Positions 13,691-26,837 of a stretch of 64,000 nucleotides of DNA are shown here, in pieces. The stretch spans positions 18,888,388 to 18,952,387 of the forward strand of contig NC_081139.1 in the NCBI RefSeq assembly GCF_958295425.1. Reading direction: 5' to 3'. The translations under genes and the position numbers were made by a program. The stretch comes from Solea solea (lineage: Eukaryota; Chordata; Actinopteri; Pleuronectiformes; Soleidae). Under the pieces are notes generated by a model. The model made no database searches. It saw only the letters and a list, made by a program, of their open reading frames with translations, and was not told the DNA's origin. Positions within the stretch are counted from its first letter, which is position 1; each line of letters opens with the position of its first letter.

Positions 13691-15668
13691 CAACATTAAC
13701 TGGATATATGGGTGAGTCTATGTGTGTAATATTGTGTTACCCATTCATTTACTATGCCATGTTTCAGTTCCATGAAAGTGGTGATTGGCAATTTCATTTG
13801 TGCAAATACTTTTACCTTAAGATGTAAAACACAATGTTTCAAAATAGACCGAACACTGGACAAAATCTTGACATGTTTCGTACAAATTTACTGTGTTTTT
13901 TTTTAAGTCGTCTGTGAGAAGCCAGATGCGTTTACATAAATGTGAAACTGCACCGACAAAAGGACGTGATTGTATGCCAGCAAGCCCTCCTTTCTGTATT
14001 CAAATGTGATGTTTCATTATAAAATCTCAGTGGGAACAAAGCTGTTAAATTGGGACAGATGGAGAGCAAATTAAAGTGTTGGAGCCGTCTCTGTGCCGCC
14101 TTTTATTAGCCATAAAAAAACGGAGCAGGATAAGGAGAACCCAGACTGATGGATTAACATATTTAAGGAGGCAAATATTTTGGGAAGATGTCACGATGTA
14201 TCATTCAACAGCACCTGAATGAGAAATGAACGACAAGCACACACATGCACGGGCGTTCCCCGCTGGAATGTACATTCAATGTCCTTGAATGTACGTCTTT
14301 TCTCCTCAAGACCCTCATTTTCTCCCTTTATTCACAAAGTGACACACCACTCAAAATATGCTTTAACTCCGCTCTTTAAAGAGACGCTGACACATCCCTC
14401 ACAAAAAACACGTGTGGTGTAGACGAACGTCAGCAGGGAAGAAGCTTGGACATCTATCCCTTGTGTTTGCTGAAAGAAAAACCCAATGTGTAAATCACAA
14501 TCCTGAACCCCGCCAATCTTGACTGACATCGGGCAGGAAAATGATGTCACAGTCACAGCAGCAGATCTCCAGACGCTGATAAGGTCACTCTCCCTGGGAA
14601 AGTGAAAGACGGGAGAGACAGATAAACCCATTGTCTTCTATTTCTTCCCTTCTTGTCCCATCAAGACAGGAGTGAACACAGCCAAAAGCTACTCACACAT
14701 CCATCACCGAGACGGCAAACTTCAAAATGATGTCACTGAGACATGCTGTAGGTGTTTGGGTCAGGTCCAAGAGCAGTGTACACTCAGGGAATGAGCTTGG
14801 CTAAGATGACTCTCCTCCTGTTGTGTTAAATGAAAACAACCCATGACACATAAAGTTAATGAATATAAGCTCAGAGAGCAAATGTAGTCAGGTAATTGAT
14901 CCAAGAAGTGATGCAGGAGGTAGATTGCCAGGGGCAGAGTTGCTGCGTTCCAATTGTGTAATTGACAGTTAGTGTGTACACTCACTGTGAGTCATGTTTT
15001 ATAGACTGTAGGCTGCTGAGTCTAAGTGCACACGGGGGGTTATGTGGGCAAATGTTAGATTGAGGTAAATACTGATGAGGTTCTGCTCATTTGCCGTAAG
15101 GGTCTCCCACTCACAAGGAAGGAATTAGACACGGAGCAATCTGGGTCCAATCCTGCTGCGTTTGCGTGCAAGTGTGTGTGTGTGTGAACATATGTGTTTA
15201 TTATCTATATTGACCAAATTGCTCATACATGTGCATGTTTATACGGTTGCTTAATGAACCCATGTGGGCGTGCGCGCCAGACTTCCTGGATTTGGCAGTA
15301 TCTCCAGAACTCTCACTCCCTATCTCTGTGTATGTTTCCCTGTCTAGTTTTGTCTGGTACACATGCCTTTGTTCCTATGTGTGTTTATGTCTGCAAATGT
15401 GAGAGCATCCTATCAAATCTCCATGTTCACTGACTCACACAGAGCACAGGACTCCCTCCACCCCCTTCCACTGTCTCACTGTTGGTTCAGCCCATCTGGT
15501 TTTCATGAGGGACGGAGCTGTGGCCCGCTTTCATCCTGATCAGTTTCAGATTCACTGTAGAAAGATTAGCCTGGACTTGTCTGGACCTTCAATAATAACT
15601 TTAGAAAAAACTAGATTGCTTCCATTTCTAATAAATCAATGAGACTCAATGATATTTGAAAAAAAAAA

Positions 15669-15682
15669 TACATATATATATG

Positions 15683-15748
<66 letters not shown>
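15669..15748. repeat. (TA)n microsatellite with TG interruptions
   Basis: About 80 bp of TA units interrupted twice by tatg. The tyrosine/isoleucine-rich reading frames that cross it are artefacts. Confidence 0.97.
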
Positions 15749-15750
<2 letters not shown>

Positions 15751-17328
15751 CACCCCCTGTACCAGAGTCCATAGAGAAAATCAGTGATTTTACATCACAG
15801 CACACAGGTGTTGTGAATCGACTGCTGCCTCCGTCAATGTGTTAGAGTTCACAGTGTATGAAAGTAATTTACTATCTAAGGAATATTACATTATATCAGT
15901 GTTACACTACATATTCTACACCATTTGAAATACAATTGAAATTGAATTGAATTTACAAAGTTAATTAGGCCAAAGTACATACAGTATATCCTTCTGTAAA
16001 GGTGGTAAATTTGGTCTTAGGTAGATTCTGTAGCTGTTGGATTGTTGTGTCAAGGAATAGGCTTATAAGTTTAAATATTTGTGATCGAGCAGATAAACCA
16101 GAGGTTGGTGTTTAAAGCAGTGCATCTGCTGCTTCTCTCTCTGTCCTCTTAATCCCTTCTAAAAACAGATGTCCACATCAAAGCTTCAATCCTTTCCCAA
16201 AGGGGAAGGTGAGAGTGAAACAAAGAGAATAAAACGGGGAAAAAAAGAAAAGAAACAGCACATTTTAAAGATCACCTACATGTTTTTGTGGTTTAAGAGT
16301 GAAAGACAAATTGGCATGGCTTTGGTTCCGCGAAAGAAAAACATGCGAGGAATGTTCAAGAGAATGCACTTTGTGCCGAGTGGGAGACCGCAGATACAGT
16401 GAGAGTCAGTCAGAGGAGGACGCTCACAGTTTATGCTTCAAGCTGAAACCTTACCTCATGAATAACGATGTCAGGCAACATATTCTGCCGTTTGGATTAT
16501 GGAAGAGATGAATTTCAGGAATTCAAATAGACAGAGAGGTTGAAGCAAAAAAAAAGTTACCTGCTTGTCTAAACCATCTCGCGCCTATACTCATCTCTGG
16601 CCTTCAGCCGGCACAAATAAACGCTGACCTGTCAATCTTTTTTCATTGGAATGTCTCAGTGATGAGTCTCACGTCTTTGCAGCAGCAGCTCTTGGGTTTC
16701 ATACTTTGTATATCTTCCCACTCCAGATGTAAAATGTAGTCCAGAGGGTGTAACCCTACATTCCTCTGGCCTAATGCACAGTTATAGCCACACACTCTTC
16801 ACATGCTTGCTGCTGCTGCTTGGCTCGGACCTCTGCAGGGAAGCCCTTCCGCTTTGATATGAGTGAAAGACCGCGCAGTCTTCTGGAAGACAACTGCTAA
16901 AGAGAGGAAATGAGAAAGCCTGAAGCAGACATTGGAGGTCTGTAAAGGACGGGAAAGAGAGAGAGAGAGGAGAAAGACTGACTTAGCCTTATGAGAGCTC
17001 CCTGCGATTAAAATAGAAAGGAAGGGGCCACAGATGAGGGTCTGGATTTTCTGCAGCTCTGCTATAATGTGCCGTATGAAAGTGAACACATCCGTGTGTT
17101 TACAGACAGGACACGGATGTGGGAATGTGAAAAGTCTCACGCGACATAAAAGTAACACACGGATTCAGAGACTTTTTTTCTTTTGTTTGTCCAATTGTGA
17201 AATATATATCGAGTGTGTGGTTAGGTGTGTGATAAAGCCTGTGTGAGTCTGAGAGAGAGAGAAGAAACTGAAAAGACTTGAGGGGGATTTCCTCAGAAAG
17301 GGAAAACTTTTCTCCTCCCAGTCTCAGA

Positions 17329-17354
17329 CTCTCTCTCTCTCTCTCTCTCTCTCT
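17329..17354. repeat. (CT)n microsatellite
   Basis: CT units followed by a longer CT-rich tract to about 17,380, just upstream of the proposed first exon of the KIAA1755-like gene. Confidence 0.95.
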
Positions 17355-17399
17355 TGCCTCCTCCCCTCCCTCCCTCTCACCCAAACACTCTCAGAGAAG

Positions 17400-17695
17400 C
17401 CTGAGAAGTGAAAGAGGCGGATCAACAGGCAGCTTGACAATTTGCTGCATTCTGTGCTACACATTCTGACGTGTGGAGAGTCTGCGGAGGCTGGAAATGA
17501 CTTTTTGCGTACTTTTCAACCCATACAACTCACTGTCATGTGGATGTACTTCAGCCACCTTCTGCTGCTGATACACTCGCCATGGCAGCTCTATCAGCAC
17601 AGTGTGTAGGGAGGCTGTTTGAGCAGGAATATCAGGAACTAAAATGAAAACAACGTTCTGCCTGAGAGAACAGAAGAGAAACTCCAGCAAAGATG
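17400..17695 (+). other. Candidate first exon of the KIAA1755-like gene (5' UTR plus ATG)
   Basis: Coding exon 2 (26,640) starts in phase 0 with Asn-Pro-Glu-Ser-Leu-Asp and has no usable ATG of its own. The human homologue, as I recall it, starts Met followed directly by a similar sequence, so the missing piece may be only a Met codon. At 17,693-17,695 an ATG with A at -3 is followed at once by a donor-like GTGAAG. Joining it to exon 2 gives Met-Asn-Pro-Glu-Ser-Leu-Asp. Other ATG-GT sites exist in the interval (for example 26,209), so this is an inference; the left limit is arbitrary. Confidence 0.3.
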
Positions 17696-20600
17696 GTGAA
17701 GTAGCACCAAGTTTTATTCATGGTTGTCATTCTTGTCTGCTGTTACTTTCTGCTTTAAAAGTTGGACTGCTCCACTGACCCACTGACTGAGCGTGTGAGT
17801 GTGTGGTTGGGTCATGTGTCTCTGAAGTTCTGATAAGCCTGGTTTGCACCGAGCAAACAACACATCCCTGCAAAAGCTTTAACTTGTTTTTTTTTTTCCT
17901 CCCTCAGTTGTGTGATACTGTGCACTACAGCACAGATGCAGTCTCTTTGTTACCTTTTCACGAAACCTTATCTTTGTGGCATACAAAGGCAGCACAATGC
18001 TCATGTCACCATGCTCTTCGAACCCTTTTTTCTTGTCCTGAACACAGTTGGTGGTGGTTTGTTTTCACATCAACAAGCCTGCAGCATCTCAAGCATTGTA
18101 AGTGCATGCACGCTGACAAAGAGACACAGAGAGGCACATTGTCTTTTGTTTCAGTCCTTTAAGTCTTTTGATTAGTACTTAGTTCACTGAGGCAGACGGA
18201 ACCCTTACTTCAGTTTAGAGAGGTCTGTTGTTCAAAATAGCGTTTTTGACAGCTTTGCATGTGCACATGATTGAATTCCTAACGTCAGTGTTGCGGGTCC
18301 CATAAAAAGTTCAACCACTCACTGGGCTTTAATGACTGGAGAGGAGAAGTCTAATCCTGGTAACAACAGGAGCAAATAATGACAGTGAAAGAGCCACATG
18401 ATGGGAACATGTTGGACTCTGACGACGGGTTTGCGGGAGGATGTGGCCTTTTTGAACTTTTGTTTACTGCCTGTTGTCTCAGGGGAAATTGAAGATAAAT
18501 AAAGATTATTATTGTATGAAGACCTTTGGTGAATATCCATCTGAATTCCTGGGGATGGAGGATTTATGTGCATTTACATGGAAGGTATTCAGACTCATAA
18601 TACCTCTCTAAGTGTTGTGGATAAATCATAAGAAGGATGTTTAAAGAAATCCAGACTTGGCTGCTCTTCATGGCCATCACTGCACTTTGTCTTCCCTTCA
18701 CCTTCACTGCAGCTCTTGTTTGACCAGCTTTTACAGGTTTGTTTTTCTTTTTGCATGACTGATGTTGTCACCCGTTACCACCCACCAACTTACAGTCATG
18801 ACCCCTATTGTCTAAATTAGTAGATTTACTGTGCTAAACGCGACCAGGGGTTTCTATCTTGTGCAAACACTCAACAATCACACAAAAGCCAGAGTGCTGC
18901 AGTGCTGCCGTGCACTTTATTTGCATTTAGTTACTGTGTGATGGGGGAAACCAAGAGTCACTTATTCACCAGCAAGGTCAAGCACAGTCTTCTTAAGACC
19001 TTGGGGGTTGTTTTTTTCAGTGGACAATAAACTTGGTGACATGGTGCAGGACAGATCTGCAGTAGCATCTGTTGCTGTATTCAAAGTTTATTCAAGGTTA
19101 ATGCAAATCATCAAAACCTGTGCGAGAGTTGTGCTTCTTTGTATAAGACATGTTTGGCGTAAGCTCAATAGACCATTAATTCATTCACTGTGTCACGCAA
19201 AATAGTGCAAAAGTCCAATAAGACAGATCTTTTTCAACCAGCATTCATTGTCACTTTGTTTGTTTCCTTCAATATTCACCTTATTTGCTGTAATGTCTGT
19301 AGGATTGCAAGTCCTAAATTCAATCTGCATGTGTCTCTTTCCTGGAATTAATTCCCTTTAAAGAGGCAGACTTTATCATTCAAAATTACAATTTGAACCA
19401 ATACAATTACCAATTCACAAATTCTATGTTTGATTATCCTGTGTTCTGTGTGTCAATTAAAAAAGGCAATATAAGAATGTAGGAAACAATGCATATATTT
19501 TAGTTGAAATTAAGCATAGTAGTAGCTGGTATTTCGATTGTTTCGTATGTACTTGTTTTAAATCTATAACACAGCAAATATTCACCTGAAGCTGGACATA
19601 TTGACTCAAATCACAGACGCAATTAGATACTTTTATGTAAAACCTCCATCTCTACAGGCTGCAGCAATGTTTGAGCTGTGAAACCAAAACAACAGCTGAA
19701 ATATGCTTAAATGTCCCATAAGACATAAAACTAGATTAGGATTTTATTTCCACATCAATGGATCATGACTTCATGCTATTATCTCAGCAGACACAGTGGA
19801 CATTTTAAGATACTTTAAATCCACCGTATGAATTTGAACTTGATATTTCAACTGTTGGAAACTGTTGCATGATGTTAGAGAGCATAGACACACAAGGCCA
19901 CATCTGTGTCTCTCTGTCTTTGACAGTCCTGGGAAAGTCATCATTAGCTCTATTCCCTGCCTGTAACGAGTCATCGCATCTTTATATCATCTGTGCTCCA
20001 GTCATACTTTTTGCCCACCGCTCCACTTGCTGTGATTTTGCGCAATTGCTACAGAGCCAGACAGAGAGAGAAGATCTAAACATGGAACTGCTGTGATTTA
20101 TAGAGAAAATAGGAATAATTGCAGACATGTGCTTCCCGGTGCTGTATGAGCCAAATTATTCCTAATTTTCTTAAGTCAGCAAGTAAAGGTTCGCAGAGTT
20201 GTCATAGCACTGAGCTGAGTTTTCACTGTGTTTATTGTCTATGTACCAGCAAAGTGGGTCAAACGCAATAGAGGCTGTGCAGTATATTTTCAAAACAGAA
20301 GCTTTGCCAAGTGTTCGGGGGAAAACGTCTGCGCAATAGGCTGCGTCTGAGTACATTGTCTCCAGAGAGTCACAGCAACATTATCATTTCCTTCTCAGAC
20401 TGCTAGAGTGTTTGTTGTTGTGGCCTCCTCTGGAGCCATTTTTGTGAGGAAACAGTTGTATTTTAGCGACTTCAGTGGTTGTGACACACCAGTCCCTCAG
20501 ACATAAAGATGAGTTTCTGCCTGCTCACGACCAAAACCAGTTGAACAGCTTCAATCGCATGTGTGAAGGAGACCATGACGTGGCACCTGGCATAAAAATA

Positions 20601-23600
20601 CATTGTCACTGAGGTGCTCAATGATTAAACATCTTAGTTCAACCTCTTAGTGCCATAAGTAAGTGTAGTTTGCTTTAATGCTATAGGTAAAAAAAACAAC
20701 CCAAAACATTTCCTGTTTCGCTTTCTTCCATATGTAGACTGCTCTTGCTTTGTTTGGAGATGTGCACTGTAGGGCTAAAACATGTAGAGCAAAACAGATG
20801 TTTCGTTTTGATTACACTTGCAATAAACACCATGTACGAAACAAATACCTTGTGTTACGGCTTTTACAAGGCATTCCATTACTTCCTGTACTATTAATGT
20901 TTTTCCAATTTCTTTTTTTTTTTTAACATAATGAGATAGTCTGGGAGCAATTACTGTGTGTTGCACTTTCCATCAACAAAACATCTGTAATAGTTTGCCA
21001 GATGCAAACTTTGGGAATGAACTTCGAGTCAGGAGACACTGTCAGCATGAACGTGCTGTACTTCCTTGTCTATTATACCACGGTATTTTGGTAATTTCTC
21101 AAATGTTACACCTGTCTCATCCTGTTGTGATTTTAGAAATATGCTGGGATTAGAGGAACAATGGGAATATTGCTGTGTCCTAAAAGCAACCTCAGGACTG
21201 AGCATAGAGCGGGCATTATTTTGAAAGACGTCTTTTGAAAGTTGCATTTCATAAAGTGTGGTTGCAGCTATGAGTCAGCGCCTGAGATTTCAAAGGAGAT
21301 GACAGCAGAGATTTATGAAAGATTTACACACACGTGGTTCATTGTTTTACAAAGACAAATAATATTCCCAGAGTGACTGTGTACCACAGGGTTGTTTCAA
21401 CAATTTCAGGTTTATTAAAATACACGTTCATTCTCTGTACTCCCATGTTGTAATTTAGTTTGAATAAACACTTCTGAGACGTTTTCTCAAATACTGCATA
21501 CTATTGTACACTAAAATTGACAAAATATCCATGAGCCAAAATACTTTGAGATCTCCTGTACTACGAAATGAATATTTAGCAGCCCTGGCACATTATTTGC
21601 CTACCAGCGAACACACACTGTGTTTACTCCTGGCAGAAACAACTTTAAAAAGGAGCTTTTTTTTTTGTAACAGGTTAAAAGGATTTAGAAAGGTTTAGCT
21701 GAATGGAGGGCCCCTCTGCTGAGTTTAACAAGAGTGGATCTCACAAAGGCAGCACTGTCTTACTCTCTGCCAAACAGGAGATACTGAAGGTTCAAGAGGG
21801 GAAGAGGGGAGAAGAAGGGGGAGTAATTGAGACACCCATTACATGTTTTTGATCATAATAACACCATGACTATGATTGTGATAATGATCAACATCATCTC
21901 AACGTCTTTTAATTTTTTTGTTGTTGTGTAAAACCAACAATGGCAAAGCAAACACCGCAAGTCCATTTATTATGGAATTTTTAAATCCACAACTGAGAGA
22001 ATGAAAATAAAATTTGCATATTCCCTTCCTCCCACATTTGTTGTGGGCTGGTGTCAGGTCCCATCAGCCCTGCATGTGTCACCACTCTGACTCTCTTTTG
22101 TTTTGGCTGAGTCGGTGATGACTGAGCCTCTGCTTGGACACATCTGCAGGTCCATACTCGCCAGACGGAGGCAGTTTTCAGGATTTACCAGAACATCTTA
22201 ACTCAGCTGTCACTTCTGTTTAGTGCTTCCTTTTTTCAGCCCTGTGGGGGAGTGACAGTGACGTCCATGTCTTTATGAGGATTTCAGCAAAATGTCCGGT
22301 TCAAGTAAGAGACATCACATTAGGAGCTGGTGTCCAGTTTACAACAGTCACATTCCGTGCAGATTATCTTTGCTAATCTTTTGACGCATTGTGACCAAAA
22401 ACACATGCACACTGTGCATTGCACAGCTTGACAATTTGTTTACACTGTGGCTCAAATCTGACTTTCTTTAGCCAAAGCCCAAGGCAATACAGGAAAACCT
22501 GTAATTACCTGCTTAATACTCAACACTGCAAATCCTGCCAGCCTTTGCTAAATGGCAGCCCAGACAATGGAGGAGTGAACTTTTATAACAAATGTCCTTT
22601 GTCCACATTAGAATGCCAGTTCAGGTCCAACAATGACTTTCTTTTAGAGACCGAGGCTCTTTCTAGAATTAAAGCATGCAGGGACACACTGGACAATAAT
22701 CAGCAGAGGGAATCCCCTTGTCTTGAATGTTCAGAGGAGGCGGAGGTGGAATGAGCTCATCAGGCAGTTGGTGACCAAACCTCACAGTCTCTCTTGATCA
22801 AAGATAAACACTATGAATGAATGCATACTCCATGTTTTACAAACAGGAAGGAATGAGAACTAAATGATTGTGTTATCATAGCAATGTAGGGAAACTGACA
22901 TACTGCAGACAAAACAGCAGCAGGTACTGTGGACAGACCTTCAAAGTCATTGAAATTTTACAATGTTAAAATTATTACATTTTATTACAGCAATAGTCAT
23001 TAAAAGGAGGGTCAATTTTAGATTTTTGCCTACAGACATCTTGCAGTCAGACATCCTTCATCATCCAGAAATATTGTGATCAATGGCTTGTAGTACAGTT
23101 CTAATATGTTTGTGCAGTTTATTACACATTAATTACACCTTTTCAGCAACTATCTAATCAGCAAATCATATGGCAGCAACACAATGCATTTAGGCACGTT
23201 GTCAAGACAACAAGTGTGTCAGAATGGGAAATAAAGGTCATTTAAGTGACTTTGAAAGTGCTGTTGTTGTCTGTGTATCTCATAAAAGACTGATCTACAG
23301 ACTGATTTGAAATGATGAAAAGCCAATAGTAATTATACAACCATAAAATCATGTCAAATCATGAAGCAGCAGAAGACCACACTAGATGCCAGGCCTACCC
23401 AACCTTTATTAGGTGTTGTGTATCTAATAAAGTTGCTGTGGGGTGAATACAGTATGTAGATTTGCTTGTTGACTGACTTGTGAAAGTGCATACAGTAGCT
23501 AGCATGTTTTAACTAGTACATGTATAATCTAGGGCCAAAAGTTCTACCATCACTTGTTTAAGACTGTATTTATGACAACACTTTTGATTATTACTATTGA

Positions 23601-26600
23601 TTAAAGTCATCGTGGTCAAACGCCAAAGCAAAAGTACCAAACATTAACACTTTGTAAACCATTCACAGTTCAGGCAGTTGTCTGGCGGTTTGTCAGGAGA
23701 AATGAGATACAGAAGAGTTCTCAGCACTGGCAGGCCTCCCTCGCTGCCCTCAGTCAATTTGGCCGTCTGGCCTGTCTGAGCTGGATCCAGCTGAACGGTG
23801 CTTAGTAAAATCTCAAGAGGGTTTCACTCGTATGAATATCACTAGCCAAACCACCCACAGAGAGGACCTCCTGTCAGGGGAGGGGATGTCTCATCCTTTT
23901 AAACATCTTTGTTCTGAGAAGTTTCTTTCTGCCTTTGTGTTAAAGGAAAAAAAGGCTTAGATGTGAAAAGATTTTGTAATAATGTTATTATAATAAGTCA
24001 CTGAAATTCCAGCTCATGGTTTTACTGTAAAGAACTGATTATTCCACAGAAGAGACGACATGCTCTAGTACACACGTCACTGCACAGTCGTGTGCACGCT
24101 GGGAAACTGCATTTCTTCTAGGCCTGTATGGTACCTTCACAGTGCTGTGTTCAATTATAGCCATGACCTCAGGTTTACACTCAGACATACAGTAGAACCC
24201 AGAGTTGAATAGCTGCAGTCAGTCTTAAAACAGCTGTGTTGCATTACCATTCAAGAGCCAGCCTCAAAGGTTCTCTATCGTCCACGTCCTAATCTATTGT
24301 GACAGATGTGCAATATCTGGAAAAGAAAAGCAGCGTTCCTTTCTGCTGAGGACATACAATATCTACAAGAGATACAAAGAGTCAGAAGACTGTACGCTGG
24401 TCGAATGAAATATGTTGATTTGTCATTAACTGCTGTTGGTTTTGTCCCTTTAGCTTATTTTGCAGACACTTGCCCTGCTACACAAGACCAAATATAGTTA
24501 ACTTTCAATTCAAAGGCTGAATGATTTACTGAAATATTCTGTAAATCACGAACAGCAGTTAAAGTTTTACGACCTTTGTTTCTCGTGTTTCATGTCTAAA
24601 GCTCCTCACAGAAATATTCATAAGCCAAACACTCAGCACAGTCCCAGTGCTAACCAGTGTGAGGTCTTTGAAGCTGCAGCACTTGTGTTTACATTGGTCC
24701 AGGCTCTGGTCCAGGCCCTGGTCCTGCTCAGGCCATCAACCTAAATGAGGAAGGGGCTCCTTTGTGGGACTGGGATTTTTACACAGCAGGGTACTGTGAA
24801 CTGATTGTATGAATAGCACGCCTGCTGTGGTTGGCAGCAGAGACCTGTCCAGATGCAAAGCAAGTGAAGTCCTTCCTTTTATCATATGACTCAACGTGAA
24901 TATTATTCCTCTTCTTTTTTTGTATTACAAAGCGACACTTGTTTGACTGTGTGTGGATAAGAACACCAAGTCTACAGTAACCGTCAAAATGAAACAAAGT
25001 GCAAGACCCATATCCATCACCATCACCAGACAATTTAATATTAAATTGTAGATACATTGCATTTTAGGCCCCAAAGACATTAATCAGGGATGTGCTGATG
25101 ATCCAGTCTGTGTAGAGAGCGAGAGGATTTAAATCCATCATCGCGCTAAAATACTAATGTTTAGTGATCATTAGCAAGTGTTCGCTTACATGCTAAAATG
25201 GTAAACAGTGTAAGTGGTAAGCGAAACTCAGATGCCACTACATCCTACACACCGGTCTTTACATTTTTGAAATTGCATTTGCAGTACTCACCATTTAGAT
25301 ACCATGGTTGGTTATTTTTATAAGCTCTGTTGGTCAACACAAGGTTTTCCTTCATCTGTATAATTAGCTGGACGGAACCCATAGCTGGTATTAGCAGCTG
25401 CAAATTTGTGTGCACAGTCAACACTTTGCCGAAATGTGCTGACATAAAACTGTCATTAACACAGTTGCTTTTTTATGGCCATCTGTGTCAGAACCATGTG
25501 CTTTTAAGAGCTTTGGGGCGTTTGTGTCACTCTTAATAAAGTTCTGACGTTGACCCTGGTCTGTTACAAATGTACCATCTCAAATGAAGCGTATTCTGGC
25601 CAGACATGAAACAAGTTGCACTCACACTGGCAGGACAGACTTAATCATCTCCAGATACAGATGAAAGGCTTTGGATGAGGCTCAGAAATACCCCCAGTTG
25701 TAAACAGTTTTTAATTCATCTCAGAGTCCTACATTGAGTTAATAGACTTCGTTGTTGTGATGTAGGTGAATCTGATGTTTTGCTGCAGGATTCATTTTCT
25801 TTCAGATTTGTGCTGCTCAAGCAGAAAAGCAGATAATTCCCTTGTTTGTTCTTGATGCTGAAGCTGGAAACTCTTTGAGGCATTTAAAAAAAAAAAAATC
25901 ACAGCTAGGTGAGAAAGGCCAAGAAAAATATCTGTTCTGTCATTTTGCATTTGCAGAGCTTTTGTTCTCGCATATCTTAGCCATGGGGATCTTCTTCAAA
26001 TAAATCCATGTACTAGTCAAACCCACACAGGCCTTTGAAATTCACTGACATTACACACATGTAGTATATAACCAGTACTTTTACAGCCATGGCTGAGACA
26101 AGTGCACTGCTTCTCTTAAACATAGCAATTACCACAAATTAACAAAAGTATAGGTATAAGGCTGACATATAGCGGTCATAAAAAGCAGGCTGCAGATGCC
26201 CTGATTTAATGGTAGGTGATGTGATTCCTTAACCACCATTAAGGAACCAAGTCTGGTAAACTTATTTAAAGGGTACTTTTCTTTGCTGCTCCAACTGTGA
26301 CCAGATGCAATTGACGTGAATTTTCCAGTAATAACATACAGGCAAAGTTGTAATTAACCGGAATTACTACCTCACAGTTGTATATCTCCACCAGCCAGCC
26401 AACATGCAGAACATTACACCCCACTGTGACTTTGACTTTTGACCTTTTGGCCATATGTCAAAGGCTTTCTAATTTTACCTTTCTAATTTTAGTGATATTT
26501 TGAAATTATTTCAATCATCCTTGAGTCAATATTTGAAGTTCCTCCAAGATATTACCAATATACTGAATCTGTTATTTCTGAAATGCAGCACCCATGTAGA

Positions 26601-26639
26601 ATCTCATCTCACAGCCATCCATCTCTTCTTCTCCTCTAG
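17696..26639 (+). other. Putative large first intron of the KIAA1755-like gene, or intergenic DNA
   Basis: No coding exon is recognised. It contains one deleted Tc1-like element and otherwise unassigned AT-rich DNA. The longest open frame (22,419-22,754, 111 codons) resembles no family I know. The stretch would be intron only if the candidate first exon is right. Confidence 0.5.
23112..23443 (+). mobile_element. Internally deleted Tc1-like transposon
   Basis: The left part includes tttattacacattaattaca, aatcagcaaatcatatggca and acaatgcatttaggca. The middle has gtcatttaagtgactttgaa and agcagcagaagaccacac. The right edge has tattaggtgttgtgtatc and ctaataaagttgctgtgg. These match, in order, the ends and part of the transposase of a teleost Tc1-like family, with most of the transposase deleted. 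It is related to the relic at 8,716-8,955. Confidence 0.75.
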
Positions 26640-26837
26640 AACCCAGAATCACTGGACTCATCCATCCAGAGTGCCCTCTCTGCCCTCTTCCCACCTTTCG
26701 AGGCAACAGCACCCATCGTCCTCAGCCAGTTGTTTCGCACTATTGAGGAGCGTTACCATGGCGATGCACTGCAATGCCTGCTAGACTTCCTCATCCCCTC
26801 CAAACACCTGTTGGAGAGTGTCCAACAGGCAGCATGT
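26640..26837 (+). CDS. kiaa1755: KIAA1755-like exon 2
   Basis: The acceptor is a pyrimidine tract ending ctctag and the donor is GTAAGC. Phase 0 in, phase 0 out; residues 2-67. It contains [16 protein letters not shown] and [13 protein letters not shown], which align closely with the human KIAA1755 N-terminus. Confidence 0.92.

Larger units (their letters stand above)
1..17399. other. Intergenic region, repeat-rich, no supported gene
   Basis: No stretch here translates into a protein I recognise, and no chain of exons with matching phases could be built on either strand. The open frames are short (mostly 60-120 codons) and several lie in purine-rich or simple-repeat DNA. Recognisable content is listed separately: a piggyBac-like MITE, a hAT-like element, a Tc1-like transposase relic, two purine-rich repeat blocks and several microsatellites. 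The remainder is unassigned AT-rich DNA. Confidence 0.7.

Noticed and set aside
15611..15805. Tyr/Ile repeat proteins across (TA)n tracts (also at 29,009, 41,334 and 56,754)
   Set aside because: They are translations of dinucleotide microsatellites.
22419..22754. 111-codon open frame, Cys-rich
   Set aside because: The cysteines do not form a known zinc-finger or disulfide pattern, there is no splice partner, and the frame is of chance length for this region.
23112..23443. Intact Tc1 transposase gene
   Set aside because: Most of the transposase is deleted and no long frame remains.
26209..26211. Alternative start ATG followed by GTAGGT just upstream of exon 2
   Set aside because: Poor start context (T at -3) and no 5' UTR-like surroundings; less convincing than the site at 17,693, although neither is proven.
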